Assembly (NCBI GenBank): GCA_900696625.1
Contig: CAADGU010000382.1
Location: 1 to 43,424, forward strand
Reading direction: 5' to 3'
DNA from: an uncultured Chloroflexota bacterium
Lineage (GTDB): Bacteria; Chloroflexota; Anaerolineae; Promineifilales; Promineifilaceae
Length of the DNA: 43,424 nt
The notes under the pieces are model-generated. The model was not told the origin of the DNA. It worked only from the letters and a program-made list of their open reading frames with translations, and made no database searches. The position numbers and the translations under genes were made by a program. Of this stretch, positions 1-7,950 are shown in pieces (the first letter of the stretch is position 1; the number at the start of each line of letters is the position of its first letter).

Positions 1-27
1 GATTAAAATCGCGGCTACAGAGGGCGA

Positions 28-70
28 AGCCCACCTTCGTGGGCTGGGTTTCAGTCGGCGAAGGCCGACT
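28..70. repeat. Two short hairpins at the window edge
   Basis: Two perfect 7-bp stems lie side by side: 28-34 with 39-45 (AGCCCAC/GTGGGCT) and 53-59 with 64-70 (AGTCGGC/GCCGACT), each with a 4-nt loop. The bases up to 170 hold no gene I can support. The hairpins may be the 3' end signal of a gene left of the window or a dispersed repeat; they lack a clean T-run. Confidence 0.4.
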
Positions 71-170
71 TTGCCTTCTGTTGGTGCAGATTTATCTGCC
101 GCATTGAGGAATATGCGATTGCCCTAGCAGGTAGGTAACTGGTGGCAGGTGGCAGGCAATCGGTGCTAAA

Positions 171-971
171 ATGAAGGGCATGGCAAGTAAAAAAGCACGA
201 TCTGGGCAACGGCCGTCGCCACGACAGGCACGTACCACCCTCTCTCCCCAAAATCGGGTCATTGTGGCGCTGTTGGCGCCGGTGTTGGCCGGCACGCTGC
301 TGGCCTGGCTGACCGGGTTGCTGGTAGAGGGCGCAGCGGCCTCATCAGGCAGCCGGGCGCCGGTGTGGGCCGCCATTGGGCTGGCAGCCTGGTTTGTGGG
401 GCTGGCATTTTATGGGCTGCCGGGCATGGGGCTGAAGGGGGGACGGCCGTTATTTGCCGGTATTGCTTTTGCCACGTTGGGCTGGGTCACCTTTTTACTC
501 TTTCGCGCCATTTTTATCCCCATTGACCCGGAAGTGACCGGCTCTACCCGCGCCTTCATTTACACACTGTTATTTGAAGCGTTTGCTTTGCAAGTGTGGA
601 CATTTGGCCTGCTCTTCCGGGCCATAGCCGATTGGCGTGGGGCGCTGACAGCCGCCGTTGCCGGCGGCGTCGTTTTTGGCGCTGCTGGCTTTCTGCTTTT
701 TCAGAACGTGTACACCGCTTCCCTCATCACGCTGATTTACTATACAACCTGGGGGATTTTTTACGGTATCATTCGCCTGCGGACGGGCAGCCTGCTGGGT
801 ACGGCCATCATCCAGGCCATGCAAATTTTTACGGCCTGGGTGGCGCTGGGCAGTATGCCGCCGCAAACAGCCGAGGTTCAGCTTTTGTGGGTCTATGGCT
901 TGTCCGCTCTGGTCACGGCGGTGTTCATCTGGCGGTTGTGGCCGAAAGTGGAGAGCGACTATAGGATGTAA
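171..971 (+). CDS. CPBP-like integral membrane protein, probably without protease activity
   Basis: The 266-residue protein has a basic N-terminus and about seven or eight hydrophobic segments. Near the C-terminus (about residues 196-222) it has the pattern YGIIRLRTGSLLGTAIIQA, which resembles the third conserved block of CPBP (CAAX protease/bacteriocin-processing) membrane proteins, where an R-TG-SL run is followed by HA-x-x-N. A segment LLFRAIADWRGAL followed by VVFGAAGF sits where the EExxxR and FxxxH blocks are expected, but the glutamates and histidines are missing. I infer a degenerate, non-catalytic member. The start could be ATG 171 or ATG 180; neither has a clear ribosome binding site. 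The stop is followed three bases later by a large palindrome. Function is unknown. Confidence 0.6.
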   Translation: MKGMASKKARSGQRPSPRQARTTLSPQNRVIVALLAPVLAGTLLAWLTGLLVEGAAASSGSRAPVWAAIGLAAWFVGLAFYGLPGMGLKGGRPLFAGIAFATLGWVTFLLFRAIFIPIDPEVTGSTRAFIYTLLFEAFALQVWTFGLLFRAIADWRGALTAAVAGGVVFGAAGFLLFQNVYTASLITLIYYTTWGIFYGIIRLRTGSLLGTAIIQAMQIFTAWVALGSMPPQTAEVQLLWVYGLSALVTAVFIWRLWPKVESDYRM

Positions 972-974
972 CTG

Positions 975-1024
975 GGTAATTGAGTCATTGGGTAATTACG
1001 TAATTACCCAATGACTCAATTACC
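975..1024. repeat. Perfect 50-bp palindrome of the GTAATTG repeat type
   Basis: A 24-bp left arm (975-998) is exactly mirrored by 1001-1024 around a central CG, so all 50 bp are self-complementary. It is built from GTAATTG/GTCATTG-like units and sits three bases after the preceding stop codon. There is no T-run. It may act as an RNA 3' end hairpin between two codirectional genes. Confidence 0.85.
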
Positions 1025-1039
1025 AATTGAGAAACAGCT

Positions 1040-1903
1040 ATGACGACCATCGAAGTAAAAATTGATGACCGGGCGCGTTTAGTGACGGCCGTACTCGCCG
1101 CCAGCGATTGGCCAGATGAGGAGCAAAAGCAATTGACCCATGCCGTTCATCCACACGCCAAACAAACGCGCCAGTTTGTGCAGAAATATAAATATCACCA
1201 GGCGATACGCGGCGTGAACGAGGCGCTGCTGAATGGGGTGACGCTAGAAGAACTGTTTAGCACGGCCGTGCGCTGCGCCTGGCCCACCTTTGAACCGGCC
1301 GAACCGCTGCCCCATTTGCTAAAAATTGAACGATGGGCGCGCTCCCTGGCAGACTTTGAACACGACACCGACATCGCCACCACCTTGTGGGTGCAGTACC
1401 AGGACGTCTGGCAGGAAGCGGTGGCGGCGCTGCACGGTATTTTTGCCGACGGCCGTGTGGCGGCCTTCCTGGATCGTCTGACGCGCATAAGCAACCCACC
1501 CATCGTGATCATGCCCAATCTGGTCTATCCGGCGTTAACGGCCGTTATTGCCACCACCCAGACCACTCTCTACCTGCTGCTGCCGCCGCCCAAAGCCGTT
1601 GGCGAATCCCCCCCCTGGCCTTTTGATGAAGACCCGCCCACCGTCGTGGCCACCGTCTGCCATCATCTCAGCATCCGGTTGATGGCCGACCGGTTGGCGG
1701 CGCTGGAACGGCCGCAGCGCGAACTATTTCGCCATGCCGCCACCACCCTTTGCCTGGAAGCAACCTTTGATGAATTTGAAGCCCAGGCTTACCAGCTTCG
1801 CATCAAAAAAGCGGAAAACCTGCCCAACCTGCCAGTTGTCACCAACCAACTCCGTCGTTATTTGGATAGCGAATTGGCGGAATTGGCCGACATTTTCTCG
1901 TGA
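1040..1903 (+). CDS. Hypothetical protein, 287 aa
   Basis: I do not recognise this protein with confidence. It is soluble, with no signal peptide or membrane segment. The first 20 residues (VKIDDRARLVTAVLAASDWP) faintly recall the N-terminus of DUF4932-type proteins, but no HExxH metal site is visible. It has a long central alpha-helical stretch and a C-terminus rich in charged leucine repeats. ATG 1040 follows the palindrome closely and has only a weak purine-rich stretch upstream. Three ACGGCCGT octamers fall inside the frame (1262, 1449, 1538) and a fourth at 1085, typical of resident genes here. Its TGA stop (1901-1903) lies inside the first unit of a GTGATGC repeat. Confidence 0.7.
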   Translation: MTTIEVKIDDRARLVTAVLAASDWPDEEQKQLTHAVHPHAKQTRQFVQKYKYHQAIRGVNEALLNGVTLEELFSTAVRCAWPTFEPAEPLPHLLKIERWARSLADFEHDTDIATTLWVQYQDVWQEAVAALHGIFADGRVAAFLDRLTRISNPPIVIMPNLVYPALTAVIATTQTTLYLLLPPPKAVGESPPWPFDEDPPTVVATVCHHLSIRLMADRLAALERPQRELFRHAATTLCLEATFDEFEAQAYQLRIKKAENLPNLPVVTNQLRRYLDSELAELADIFS

Positions 1904-1960
1904 TGCGTGATGCGTGAACCGTGAGGTTTCTTTGGTCACGCATCACGTATCACGCATCAC
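1900..1960. repeat. Inverted GTGATGC heptamer repeat
   Basis: Tandem GTGATGC units (1900-1920) are followed by inverted copies ending at 1960, giving a potential long hairpin. The first unit contains the stop codon of the upstream gene, and the repeat ends just before the ribosome binding site of the enoyl-CoA hydratase gene. Confidence 0.8.
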
Positions 1961-1981
1961 TTGAACCAAGAGGAGAAAACA

Positions 1982-2755
1982 ATGAGCTACGAGTACATTC
2001 TCACCCGCATAGACGGCCGTGTGGGTATCGCCCAAATTAACCGCCCCAAAGCCCTCAACGCCCTCAATGTAGATGTGATGATGGAATTGATGTCTGCACT
2101 GGAAGTGTTTGACGATGATGAGGCCGTTGGCTGCATGGTGATCACCGGCAACGAACGCGCTTTTGCTGCCGGCGCCGACATTAAAGCCATGGCGGAAGCC
2201 ACCCCGGTGTCCATGCTCCACAGCTCTATGATTGACCAATGGGACCGGCTGCAAAAAATAACAAAACCGGTTATCGCCGCCGTTTCCGGCTTTGCCCTGG
2301 GCGGCGGCTGCGAACTGGCCATGGCCTGCGACATGATCGTCGCCAGCGAGAGCGCCCAATTCGGCCAGCCAGAAATCAACATTGGCGTCATGCCCGGCGC
2401 CGGTGGCACACAGCGCATGACCCGTGCTGTGGGCAAAGCATTGGCAATGGAAATTGTGTTGAACGGCCGTTTCCTCTCCGCCCACGAAGCGCAGCAATAC
2501 GGCCTGGTCAACCGGGTCGTGCCCGTGGAACTCTACCTGGAAGAAGCCATCAAACTGGCCCAATCTATTGCCGAACGCGCCCCCGTGGCCATACGCCTGG
2601 CCAAAGAAGCCATCAACGCCGCCTTTGAAACCAATTTGCAATCAGGATTGGGACTGGAACGCCGCCTCTTTTATATGCTCTTTGCCACTGCCGACCAGAA
2701 AGAAGGCATGGACGCCTTTATCAACAAACGGTCGCCGGTTTGGAATGGACGGTAA
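1982..2755 (+). CDS. Enoyl-CoA hydratase/isomerase (crotonase family)
   Basis: The predicted enzyme hydrates trans-2-enoyl-CoA to 3-hydroxyacyl-CoA in fatty-acid or amino-acid breakdown in the cytoplasm. The 257-residue length is normal for the family. The oxyanion-hole region AFAAGADIKAM is at about residues 60-70. FALGGGCELAMACD with Glu111 and FGQPEINIGVMPGAGG with Glu131 match the two catalytic glutamates of crotonase, so an active hydratase is expected. ATG 1982 was chosen over an upstream TTG (1961) because AGGAG lies six bases before it. No other beta-oxidation gene is adjacent, so the pathway cannot be fixed. The stop codon TAA (2753-2755) lies inside a GGTAATC repeat shared with the convergent clpS gene. 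Confidence 0.93.
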   Translation: MSYEYILTRIDGRVGIAQINRPKALNALNVDVMMELMSALEVFDDDEAVGCMVITGNERAFAAGADIKAMAEATPVSMLHSSMIDQWDRLQKITKPVIAAVSGFALGGGCELAMACDMIVASESAQFGQPEINIGVMPGAGGTQRMTRAVGKALAMEIVLNGRFLSAHEAQQYGLVNRVVPVELYLEEAIKLAQSIAERAPVAIRLAKEAINAAFETNLQSGLGLERRLFYMLFATADQKEGMDAFINKRSPVWNGR

Positions 2756-2800
2756 TCGGTAATCGGTCACTGATTACCGATAACTGATTACCGATTACTG
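2751..2800. repeat. Inverted GGTAATC repeat between convergent genes
   Basis: GGTAATCGGTAATCGGT (2751-2767) is followed by inverted GATTACC units to about 2798. It lies between two converging genes and supplies the stop codon of both: TAA 2753-2755 for the hydratase and, on the minus strand, TAA 2797-2795 for ClpS. It may act as a bidirectional 3' end structure, though it has no T-runs. Confidence 0.8.
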
Positions 2801-3220
2801 ATCCGGTTCAATCGTAAAACGAAACGGAAACCCTTGCAGACGGGCGGCAAAGGTGGCCTGGGCAACACGCCGCTCTGCTTCCGCTTTTGGCAGCACATCC
2901 ACAACTGACTGCCCCTCCGTATGTACCTGCCACATAATCGCCTCGGCAAAGATGAGCGGCTTGTAAAAGAACTGCACCATTGCCCACACCACAAAATCCA
3001 TCGTCGTAATGGGGTCGTCGTGGGCAATCACCTTCCAGCGGTCATCGTCTACGGCCGTGTCTTCCAAAACTGGCGACTCTTGCACATCTGGCGCTGCAAC
3101 AATAAGCATTTGTAAATAGGTTAGTAGGGTCATTTTTCCGCTCGCCCCATATCTCAGATGTCTGGCCTTCATTGTGATACGCTTTGCCTCCCAGGTCAAC
3201 CCTTGTATGGCCCGATTCAT
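2795..3220 (-). CDS. clpS: ATP-dependent Clp protease adaptor ClpS
   Basis: ClpS delivers N-degron substrates to the ClpAP or ClpCP protease. Residues about 62-139 match the family core: WKVIAHDDPITTMDFVVWAM holds the Asp pair of the N-degron pocket (D68-D69), and MWQVHTEGQ holds the conserved His (H100). RVAQATFAARLQGFPF and a FTIEP end complete the fold. The 141 residues are longer than the usual 85-110, so the real start may be M17 (3172) or M30 (3133); none has a decisive ribosome binding site. No clpA or clpC lies nearby. The gene is divergent from the peptide importer and converges with the hydratase gene. Confidence 0.85.
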   Translation of the reverse strand: MNRAIQGLTWEAKRITMKARHLRYGASGKMTLLTYLQMLIVAAPDVQESPVLEDTAVDDDRWKVIAHDDPITTMDFVVWAMVQFFYKPLIFAEAIMWQVHTEGQSVVDVLPKAEAERRVAQATFAARLQGFPFRFTIEPDQ

Positions 3221-3256
3221 ACCCTGTTGCCTAAAAAAACAATCACCTGTAAACTG

Positions 3257-3285
3257 TTGTCATGAGGGAAAGAATGGAGTAAAAA
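3257..3285 (+). promoter_or_regulatory. Candidate sigma-70 promoter of the ABC importer
   Basis: TTGTCA at 3257-3262 (five of six to TTGACA) is followed after 17 bp by TAAAAA at 3280-3285, in the clpS/importer divergent gap. It would give an 80-base leader. Prediction by eye only. Confidence 0.35.
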
Positions 3286-3370
3286 TAGAGACCTTTGCGG
3301 GTCATACTGGTGAACCTGCCCTGACAAATCCACTATCACAGACATACATTGGAAAATTTAACAAGACATT

Positions 3371-4378
3371 ATGGCACCACTTTTAGACGTTCGTAACCTG
3401 GTAACGCGATTTTATACCGAAGACGGGGTTGTTTATGCCGTGAATGGTATTAGCTACACCCTGGATGAAGGCGAGTCTATGGCCATTGTCGGCGAAAGCG
3501 GTTCCGGCAAATCCGTAGGCGTTATGTCCATCATAGGATTGATTCCCTCCCCACCAGGCAAAATAGAAGCCGGTGAGGTATGGTACACTGGTCGTGATCT
3601 ACTCAAACTCAACCAGGAAGAACTGCGGCAACTACGCGGCAATGAGATCGCCATGATCTTCCAGGACCCCATGACCTCCCTCAACCCCGTCCTCACCGTT
3701 GGTCTGCAAATGACTGAGTCCCTGGAGCTCCACTTGAATATGAGTAATGCCCAGGCCAAAGAGCGGGCAGTGGAAATGTTGCAATTGGTAGGCATTCCCA
3801 ACGCTGCTGACCGGTTGGAAGACTACCCTCACCAATTCTCTGGCGGTCAGCGACAGCGCCTGATGATCGCCATGGCCCTCAGTTGTAACCCCTCCATCCT
3901 CATCGCCGACGAACCTACGACGGCTTTGGATGTGACCATTCAAGCCCAAATCATCGAGTTAGTTCAAAAATTACAAAAAGAGTTAGGCATGGCCATCATC
4001 TGGATTACCCATGACCTGGGCGTGGTGGCCGGCATGGTGCAAAAATTGGCCGTCATGTACGCCGGTTTCATTGTAGAATACGGCGCCGTTGATAACCTGT
4101 ACAAACATACCAGCCACCCGTATACCATGGGACTGCTCAATTCAATTCCAAAGGTGGACGCCAAGGAACGCACCCGCCTGGCTTCCATCGAAGGTTTACC
4201 CCCCGATTTGTTGATGGAACCGAAAAGTTGTCCTTTTGCGCCGCGCTGCACCTTTGCCGTGGAGCAGTGCTGGGTTGAAAATCCTCCCTTAATACAGGTT
4301 GCGCCCGCTCACTCGGCTGCCTGCTGGCGCTGGGAAGCAGTCCGTTCACAAACTACTGAAGTTGGAGTCGCTGCATGA
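3371..4378 (+). CDS. dppD: Peptide/oligopeptide ABC importer, ATPase subunit (DppD/OppD type)
   Basis: This is the first ATP-hydrolysing subunit of a peptide-type importer at the inner face of the membrane. Walker A GESGSGKS is at 41-48, the Q-loop FQDP at 97-100, the signature FSGGQRQR at 156-163, Walker B ILIADEP at 176-182 and the switch His at 214. The C-terminal oligopeptide-transporter extension is present, with CPFAPRC and a later Cys (about 286-300), which in DppD-type proteins can hold an iron-sulfur cluster. The 335-residue length is typical. The last four bases overlap the start of the next gene (ATGA), indicating translational coupling. The coding sequence has no ACGGCCGT octamer, unlike most genes in the window. 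Whether the substrate is a peptide, nickel or a sugar cannot be told from sequence alone. Confidence 0.93.
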   Translation: MAPLLDVRNLVTRFYTEDGVVYAVNGISYTLDEGESMAIVGESGSGKSVGVMSIIGLIPSPPGKIEAGEVWYTGRDLLKLNQEELRQLRGNEIAMIFQDPMTSLNPVLTVGLQMTESLELHLNMSNAQAKERAVEMLQLVGIPNAADRLEDYPHQFSGGQRQRLMIAMALSCNPSILIADEPTTALDVTIQAQIIELVQKLQKELGMAIIWITHDLGVVAGMVQKLAVMYAGFIVEYGAVDNLYKHTSHPYTMGLLNSIPKVDAKERTRLASIEGLPPDLLMEPKSCPFAPRCTFAVEQCWVENPPLIQVAPAHSAACWRWEAVRSQTTEVGVAA

Positions 4379-5418
4379 GTCAAGAGAATGGCCAAAAGAA
4401 TGGCCCAAAGAATGGCCAAAAGAATGGCAAGGAAGTCCTGGTCAGTGTCAATGATCTCAAATTACACTTTCCCATCATGCGGGGCGTTATTCGGCGACAG
4501 GTGGGCGCCATTAAAGCTGTAGATGGGGTATCTTTTGACATTTACAAAGGCGAAACGCTGGGGCTGGTGGGCGAAAGTGGTTGTGGCAAGTCCACGGCTG
4601 GGCGCGCCATCTTACAACTACTCAAGCCTACGGCCGGTGAAGTCTTTTTTGAAGACCGAGATTTGACCAAGCTGGGCAAGGGGGATTTACGCCGCGCCCG
4701 TCGTCATATGCAGATGATCTTCCAGGATCCGCAGGCTTCGCTCAATCCCCGGTTAACCGTCGGCAGCATCATCAGCGAACCGCTGGAAATTCACAATTTA
4801 GGTGATAAAAACAGCCGCAAAGAACGGGTGCAAGAACTGCTGCGCGTGGTCGGCCTGAATCCTTACTTCATCAGCCGCTACCCGCACGAATTTTCTGGCG
4901 GACAGCGGCAGCGCATCGGCATTGCCCGCGCCCTGGCGACAAACCCCAGCTTTATTGTGGCTGATGAGCCGATTTCAGCTCTAGATGTTTCCATTCAAGC
5001 ACAGGTCGTGAATTTACTGGATGACCTGAAAGCAGAGTTGGGGCTTACCTATTTGTTTATTGCGCATGATCTTTCGATGGTGCGTTACATCAGTGATCGG
5101 GTAGCAGTGATGTACCTGGGCAAGCTGGTGGAATTGGGCAGCCGGGATGATGTGTATGATCGGCCGTACCACCCCTATACCCAGGCATTGTTATCCGCCA
5201 TTCCTATCCCCGATCCTGATAAAGAAGCCCGGCGCGAGCGTATAATCTTAAAAGGCGAGGTGCCGAGTCCGGCCAACCCGCCAACGGGCTGCCGTTTTCA
5301 TACCCGCTGCCAATATGCGACGGAGATTTGCAGCCAACAGGACCCTGAATTTCGGAATTTGGGCACGGCCGTAGCACCCCATATGGTCGCCTGTCACCAT
5401 GCTGAAAAATTCTTGTGA
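4375..5418 (+). CDS. dppF: Peptide/oligopeptide ABC importer, second ATPase subunit (DppF/OppF type)
   Basis: The partner ATPase of the preceding gene, starting on its stop codon. Walker A GESGCGKS is at 66-73, the Q-loop Gln at 117, FSGGQRQR at 173-180, Walker B FIVADEP at 193-199 and His at 231. The C-terminal domain has CRFHTRC and a further Cys, as in DppF/OppF. The N-terminus carries an unusual low-complexity stretch of Asn-Gly-(Gln/Pro)-Lys repeats (residues 5-19) encoded by 12-bp tandem repeats (4387-4431). These probably form a flexible tail and are absent from typical family members. One ACGGCCGT octamer lies near the 3' end (5365). Confidence 0.93.
   Translation: MSQENGQKNGPKNGQKNGKEVLVSVNDLKLHFPIMRGVIRRQVGAIKAVDGVSFDIYKGETLGLVGESGCGKSTAGRAILQLLKPTAGEVFFEDRDLTKLGKGDLRRARRHMQMIFQDPQASLNPRLTVGSIISEPLEIHNLGDKNSRKERVQELLRVVGLNPYFISRYPHEFSGGQRQRIGIARALATNPSFIVADEPISALDVSIQAQVVNLLDDLKAELGLTYLFIAHDLSMVRYISDRVAVMYLGKLVELGSRDDVYDRPYHPYTQALLSAIPIPDPDKEARRERIILKGEVPSPANPPTGCRFHTRCQYATEICSQQDPEFRNLGTAVAPHMVACHHAEKFL
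4387..4431 (+). repeat. 12-bp coding tandem repeat in dppF
   Basis: Three full units of AATGGCCAAAAG type and one partial unit encode the Asn-Gly-Gln/Pro-Lys tail of the second ATPase. Whole-codon units mean slippage would change tail length without breaking the frame. Confidence 0.85.
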
Positions 5419-5420
5419 CG

Positions 5421-5478
5421 TTTGTTTATAGTAGGCGATTTATCGTCTGCATACAGCGATAAATCGCTTACTACAAAC
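5421..5478. repeat. Long imperfect palindrome between dppF and the binding-protein gene
   Basis: GTAGGCGATTTATCG (from 5431) pairs with CGATAAATCGCTTAC, with one wobble pair, around a loop of about ten bases. The outer bases TTTGT and ACAAA extend the stem. There is no T-run, so it looks like a dispersed intergenic hairpin or a differential-stability element ahead of the binding-protein gene. Confidence 0.7.
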
Positions 5479-5490
5479 CATCTTATTATT

Positions 5491-5570
5491 AAGGAGGTGA
5501 TGCGCACAGAAGAGTCATGAACAGTTTCCTCAATAGAGCGAGGAGTACACCTTATTCAAAACCCCGATAA
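5491..5570 (+). other. Leader with a full anti-SD match and two tiny overlapping reading frames
   Basis: AAGGAGGTGAT at 5491-5501 is an exact complement of the usual 16S rRNA 3' end. It overlaps an ATG opening a six-codon frame (5500-5520, MRTEES). That stop overlaps (ATGA) the start of a 17-codon frame (5517-5570), which ends ten bases before the ribosome binding site of the binding-protein gene. The spacing of the SD is too short for the first ATG and too long for the second. A leader-peptide or ribosome-standby role is possible but not shown. Confidence 0.3.
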
Positions 5571-5592
5571 TCTCAAATTTGGAGGAGATTCA

Positions 5593-7686
5593 ATGTTTAC
5601 GAAAAAGAAGTCCCTATTATGGTTAACAGCCTTAGCCATCATTGCTCTGGCTGTAGCTGCCTGCCAACCACAGGTCCAAACAGTTGAAGTGACGCGCGTT
5701 GTAGAAAATACGGTGATAGAAACTGTGACCATAGAAGGTCAGGCAGTCGAAGTCACCCGCGTCGTCACCGAAACCATTGTGGAAACCGTCGTGGAGACCG
5801 TCACTGTAGAAGTGCCGGCGCCCGGCGAAGAAGTAGCCCCCGCCGAATTCATGGCTGCAGACAACACCACCTACCGGGTGCAGACCTTTGGCGATATTGA
5901 CACCATGGACCCAAACCTGGCTTATGACACCGCCAGCGGCGGCGTCATTATGAATACCATGGAGCCGCTCATCTTCTTCAACCATGCGGACGCCAATACC
6001 TTTGTGCCGGTGCTGGCCAAAGAAGTACCCAGCCTGGAAAATGGCCTCATCTCTGAAGATGGCCTTACCTACACCTTCAATATCCGTGAAGGCGTCACCT
6101 TCCACGAAGGTGGTACGCTGGAACCCCATGACGTGGCCTATACTTTCCAGCGAGGCCTGTTGCAATCAGACCCCAATGGCCCACAGTGGTTGTTAATCGA
6201 ACCACTCATGGGTGGTGGATACCACGACATTACCTACCTGGTTGATGCCGAAGGTACCTATGAGGGCGACCCCGATGCGCTGAAGGGTGCTGATCCCGCA
6301 GCCCTGGTAGCCGCCTGTGAGGCTGTTAAGGCCGCTGTTGTCGCCGACGATGACGCCGGCACTGTCACCTTCAACCTGGCTGTGCCCTGGGGTCCTTTCC
6401 TGGCTACCATTGCTCAAACATGGGGCGCTGTCCTTGACAGTGAATGGGCCATAGAACAAGGCGCCTGGGATGGTAGCTGCGACACCTGGCAAAACTACTA
6501 CGCCCCCGGCTCTGAAAACGATGAACTGTCCGCCGTGATCAACGGTACCGGCCCCTTCATGTTGGAAAGCTGGACGCCCGGTCAGGGTTGGGTCTTTGTG
6601 GCCAATGATAACTACTGGCGCGCCGCGGATGATCCCATGTGGGAAGGTGGTCCGGCCGGCCCGGCCGCCATTAAAACCATCGTCGTCTCCCTGGTGAACG
6701 AGTGGGGCACGCGCTTCACCTCCCTGCAAGTTGGCGACGCTGAATCGGTAGCTATCCCTGTGGCTAACCGGCCAGAGGTGGACGCCTATGTCGGCGAATT
6801 CTGCGATTACGCTACAAGCGAATGTACGCCCAACCCGGCTAACCCCAATGGTCCTCTGCGCAAGTGGGGTGGCCTGCCCAATGCCTCCCGTACCGACATG
6901 TTTATGACCTTTGACGTTGGTGAGGCATCACCATACATCGGCAGCGGCCAGTTAGATGGCAACGGTATTCCGCCGAATTTCTTCTCGGACATCCATGTGC
7001 GCAAAGCGATGAACTACTGCTTTGACTACGACACCTACATTACCGAAGCGCTCAACGGCGAAGGCGTGCGCAATAACGGCCCGATCATCCTGGGTATGTT
7101 AGGCTACAATGAAGATGGCCCCTACTATCCCTATGATCCGGAACAATGCGCCGCCGAACTGGCCGAGGCCTGGGATGGACAATTACCCGAAATCGGCTTC
7201 CGCTTCCAGGTTGGCTATAACACCGGTAACACCACCCGCCAGACTGTCTGTGAAATTTTGCAGGCTGAACTGGGCGCGATCAATGATAAATACCAGGTGG
7301 AATGCATTGGCCTGCCCTGGCCCACCTTCCTGCGTACCTTCCGCGCTTCCCAGATTCCGGTCATCGCCAGCGGGTGGGTTGAAGACATCCATGACCCGCA
7401 CAACTGGGTACAGCCCTTCACCATTGGCACCTATGCCGGTCGCCAGAAATTGCCAACCGAGATCATTGACCAATTCAAGGCGCTGGTAGATGCTGGTGTG
7501 GCTACCGCCGATCCGGCCGAACGTGAACAAATCTACTTTGAATTGCAGCAACTGCATCACGATCTGGCCATTCAGGTGACGTTGGCCCAGGCTTTGGGTG
7601 CCCGCTATGAACAGCGGTGGGTGCAAGGCTGGTACTTCAATCCTATCTACTTCGACACCTATTACTATCCGCTATCCCTGAAGTAA
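5593..7686 (+). CDS. dppA: Peptide ABC importer, substrate-binding lipoprotein (family 5)
   Basis: This is the extracytoplasmic receptor of the importer. A lipoprotein signal peptide ends in AVAAC with the lipidated Cys at 24. Residues about 30-75 form a Val/Thr/Glu-rich stalk with EVTRVV occurring twice, a feature I associate with Chloroflexota binding proteins. The family 5 binding domain follows: DIDTMDPNLAYDTASGGV, then LTYTFNIREGVTFHEGGTLEPHDVAYTFQR, then a C-terminal lobe with IHVRKAMNYCFDYDTY. At 697 residues it is longer than E. coli DppA (about 535), consistent with the stalk and inserted loops. GGAGGAG lies six bases before ATG 5593. There is no ACGGCCGT octamer in 2.1 kb. A strong terminator directly follows, so this gene can be expressed in excess over the permeases. 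Confidence 0.93.
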   Translation: MFTKKKSLLWLTALAIIALAVAACQPQVQTVEVTRVVENTVIETVTIEGQAVEVTRVVTETIVETVVETVTVEVPAPGEEVAPAEFMAADNTTYRVQTFGDIDTMDPNLAYDTASGGVIMNTMEPLIFFNHADANTFVPVLAKEVPSLENGLISEDGLTYTFNIREGVTFHEGGTLEPHDVAYTFQRGLLQSDPNGPQWLLIEPLMGGGYHDITYLVDAEGTYEGDPDALKGADPAALVAACEAVKAAVVADDDAGTVTFNLAVPWGPFLATIAQTWGAVLDSEWAIEQGAWDGSCDTWQNYYAPGSENDELSAVINGTGPFMLESWTPGQGWVFVANDNYWRAADDPMWEGGPAGPAAIKTIVVSLVNEWGTRFTSLQVGDAESVAIPVANRPEVDAYVGEFCDYATSECTPNPANPNGPLRKWGGLPNASRTDMFMTFDVGEASPYIGSGQLDGNGIPPNFFSDIHVRKAMNYCFDYDTYITEALNGEGVRNNGPIILGMLGYNEDGPYYPYDPEQCAAELAEAWDGQLPEIGFRFQVGYNTGNTTRQTVCEILQAELGAINDKYQVECIGLPWPTFLRTFRASQIPVIASGWVEDIHDPHNWVQPFTIGTYAGRQKLPTEIIDQFKALVDAGVATADPAEREQIYFELQQLHHDLAIQVTLAQALGARYEQRWVQGWYFNPIYFDTYYYPLSLK

Positions 7687-7697
7687 ACTTTGTTTCT

Positions 7698-7742
7698 GGC
7701 TATGGTGGCAGTCAATTGATGACTGCCACCATGGCCTTTTTT
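7698..7742 (+). terminator. Rho-independent terminator after the binding-protein gene
   Basis: A 17-bp stem (7698-7714 with 7720-7736, one G-T pair) with a 5-nt loop is followed by six Ts. It sits inside the importer operon, between the binding protein and the permeases, and probably attenuates readthrough. Confidence 0.85.
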
Positions 7743-7745
7743 ATA

Positions 7746-7780
7746 AGAAGGACGGCATTCTCCCAAGAATGCCGTCTTCT
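7746..7780. terminator. Second hairpin, possible bidirectional terminator
   Basis: GACGGCATTCT (7751-7761) pairs perfectly with AGAATGCCGTC (7766-7776) over a CCCA loop, with flanking AGAA/TTCT extending the stem. It has only a short T-rich tail. It lies right after the first terminator. Confidence 0.55.
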
Positions 7781-7950
7781 TACCTCATCCATCCATCACT
7801 TCAAGCAAATCCAGTGCAGATTGTGAACGTCTGGTGCAGAGTATGTAATGGACTTCCTTGAAGCACAGCCATAAACAAAGGCATTGACCACGTATAAGGG
7901 TGTATGAAAAAAGCGCCCCACCACCATGATATGCGCCTGTGAGGTAAATT

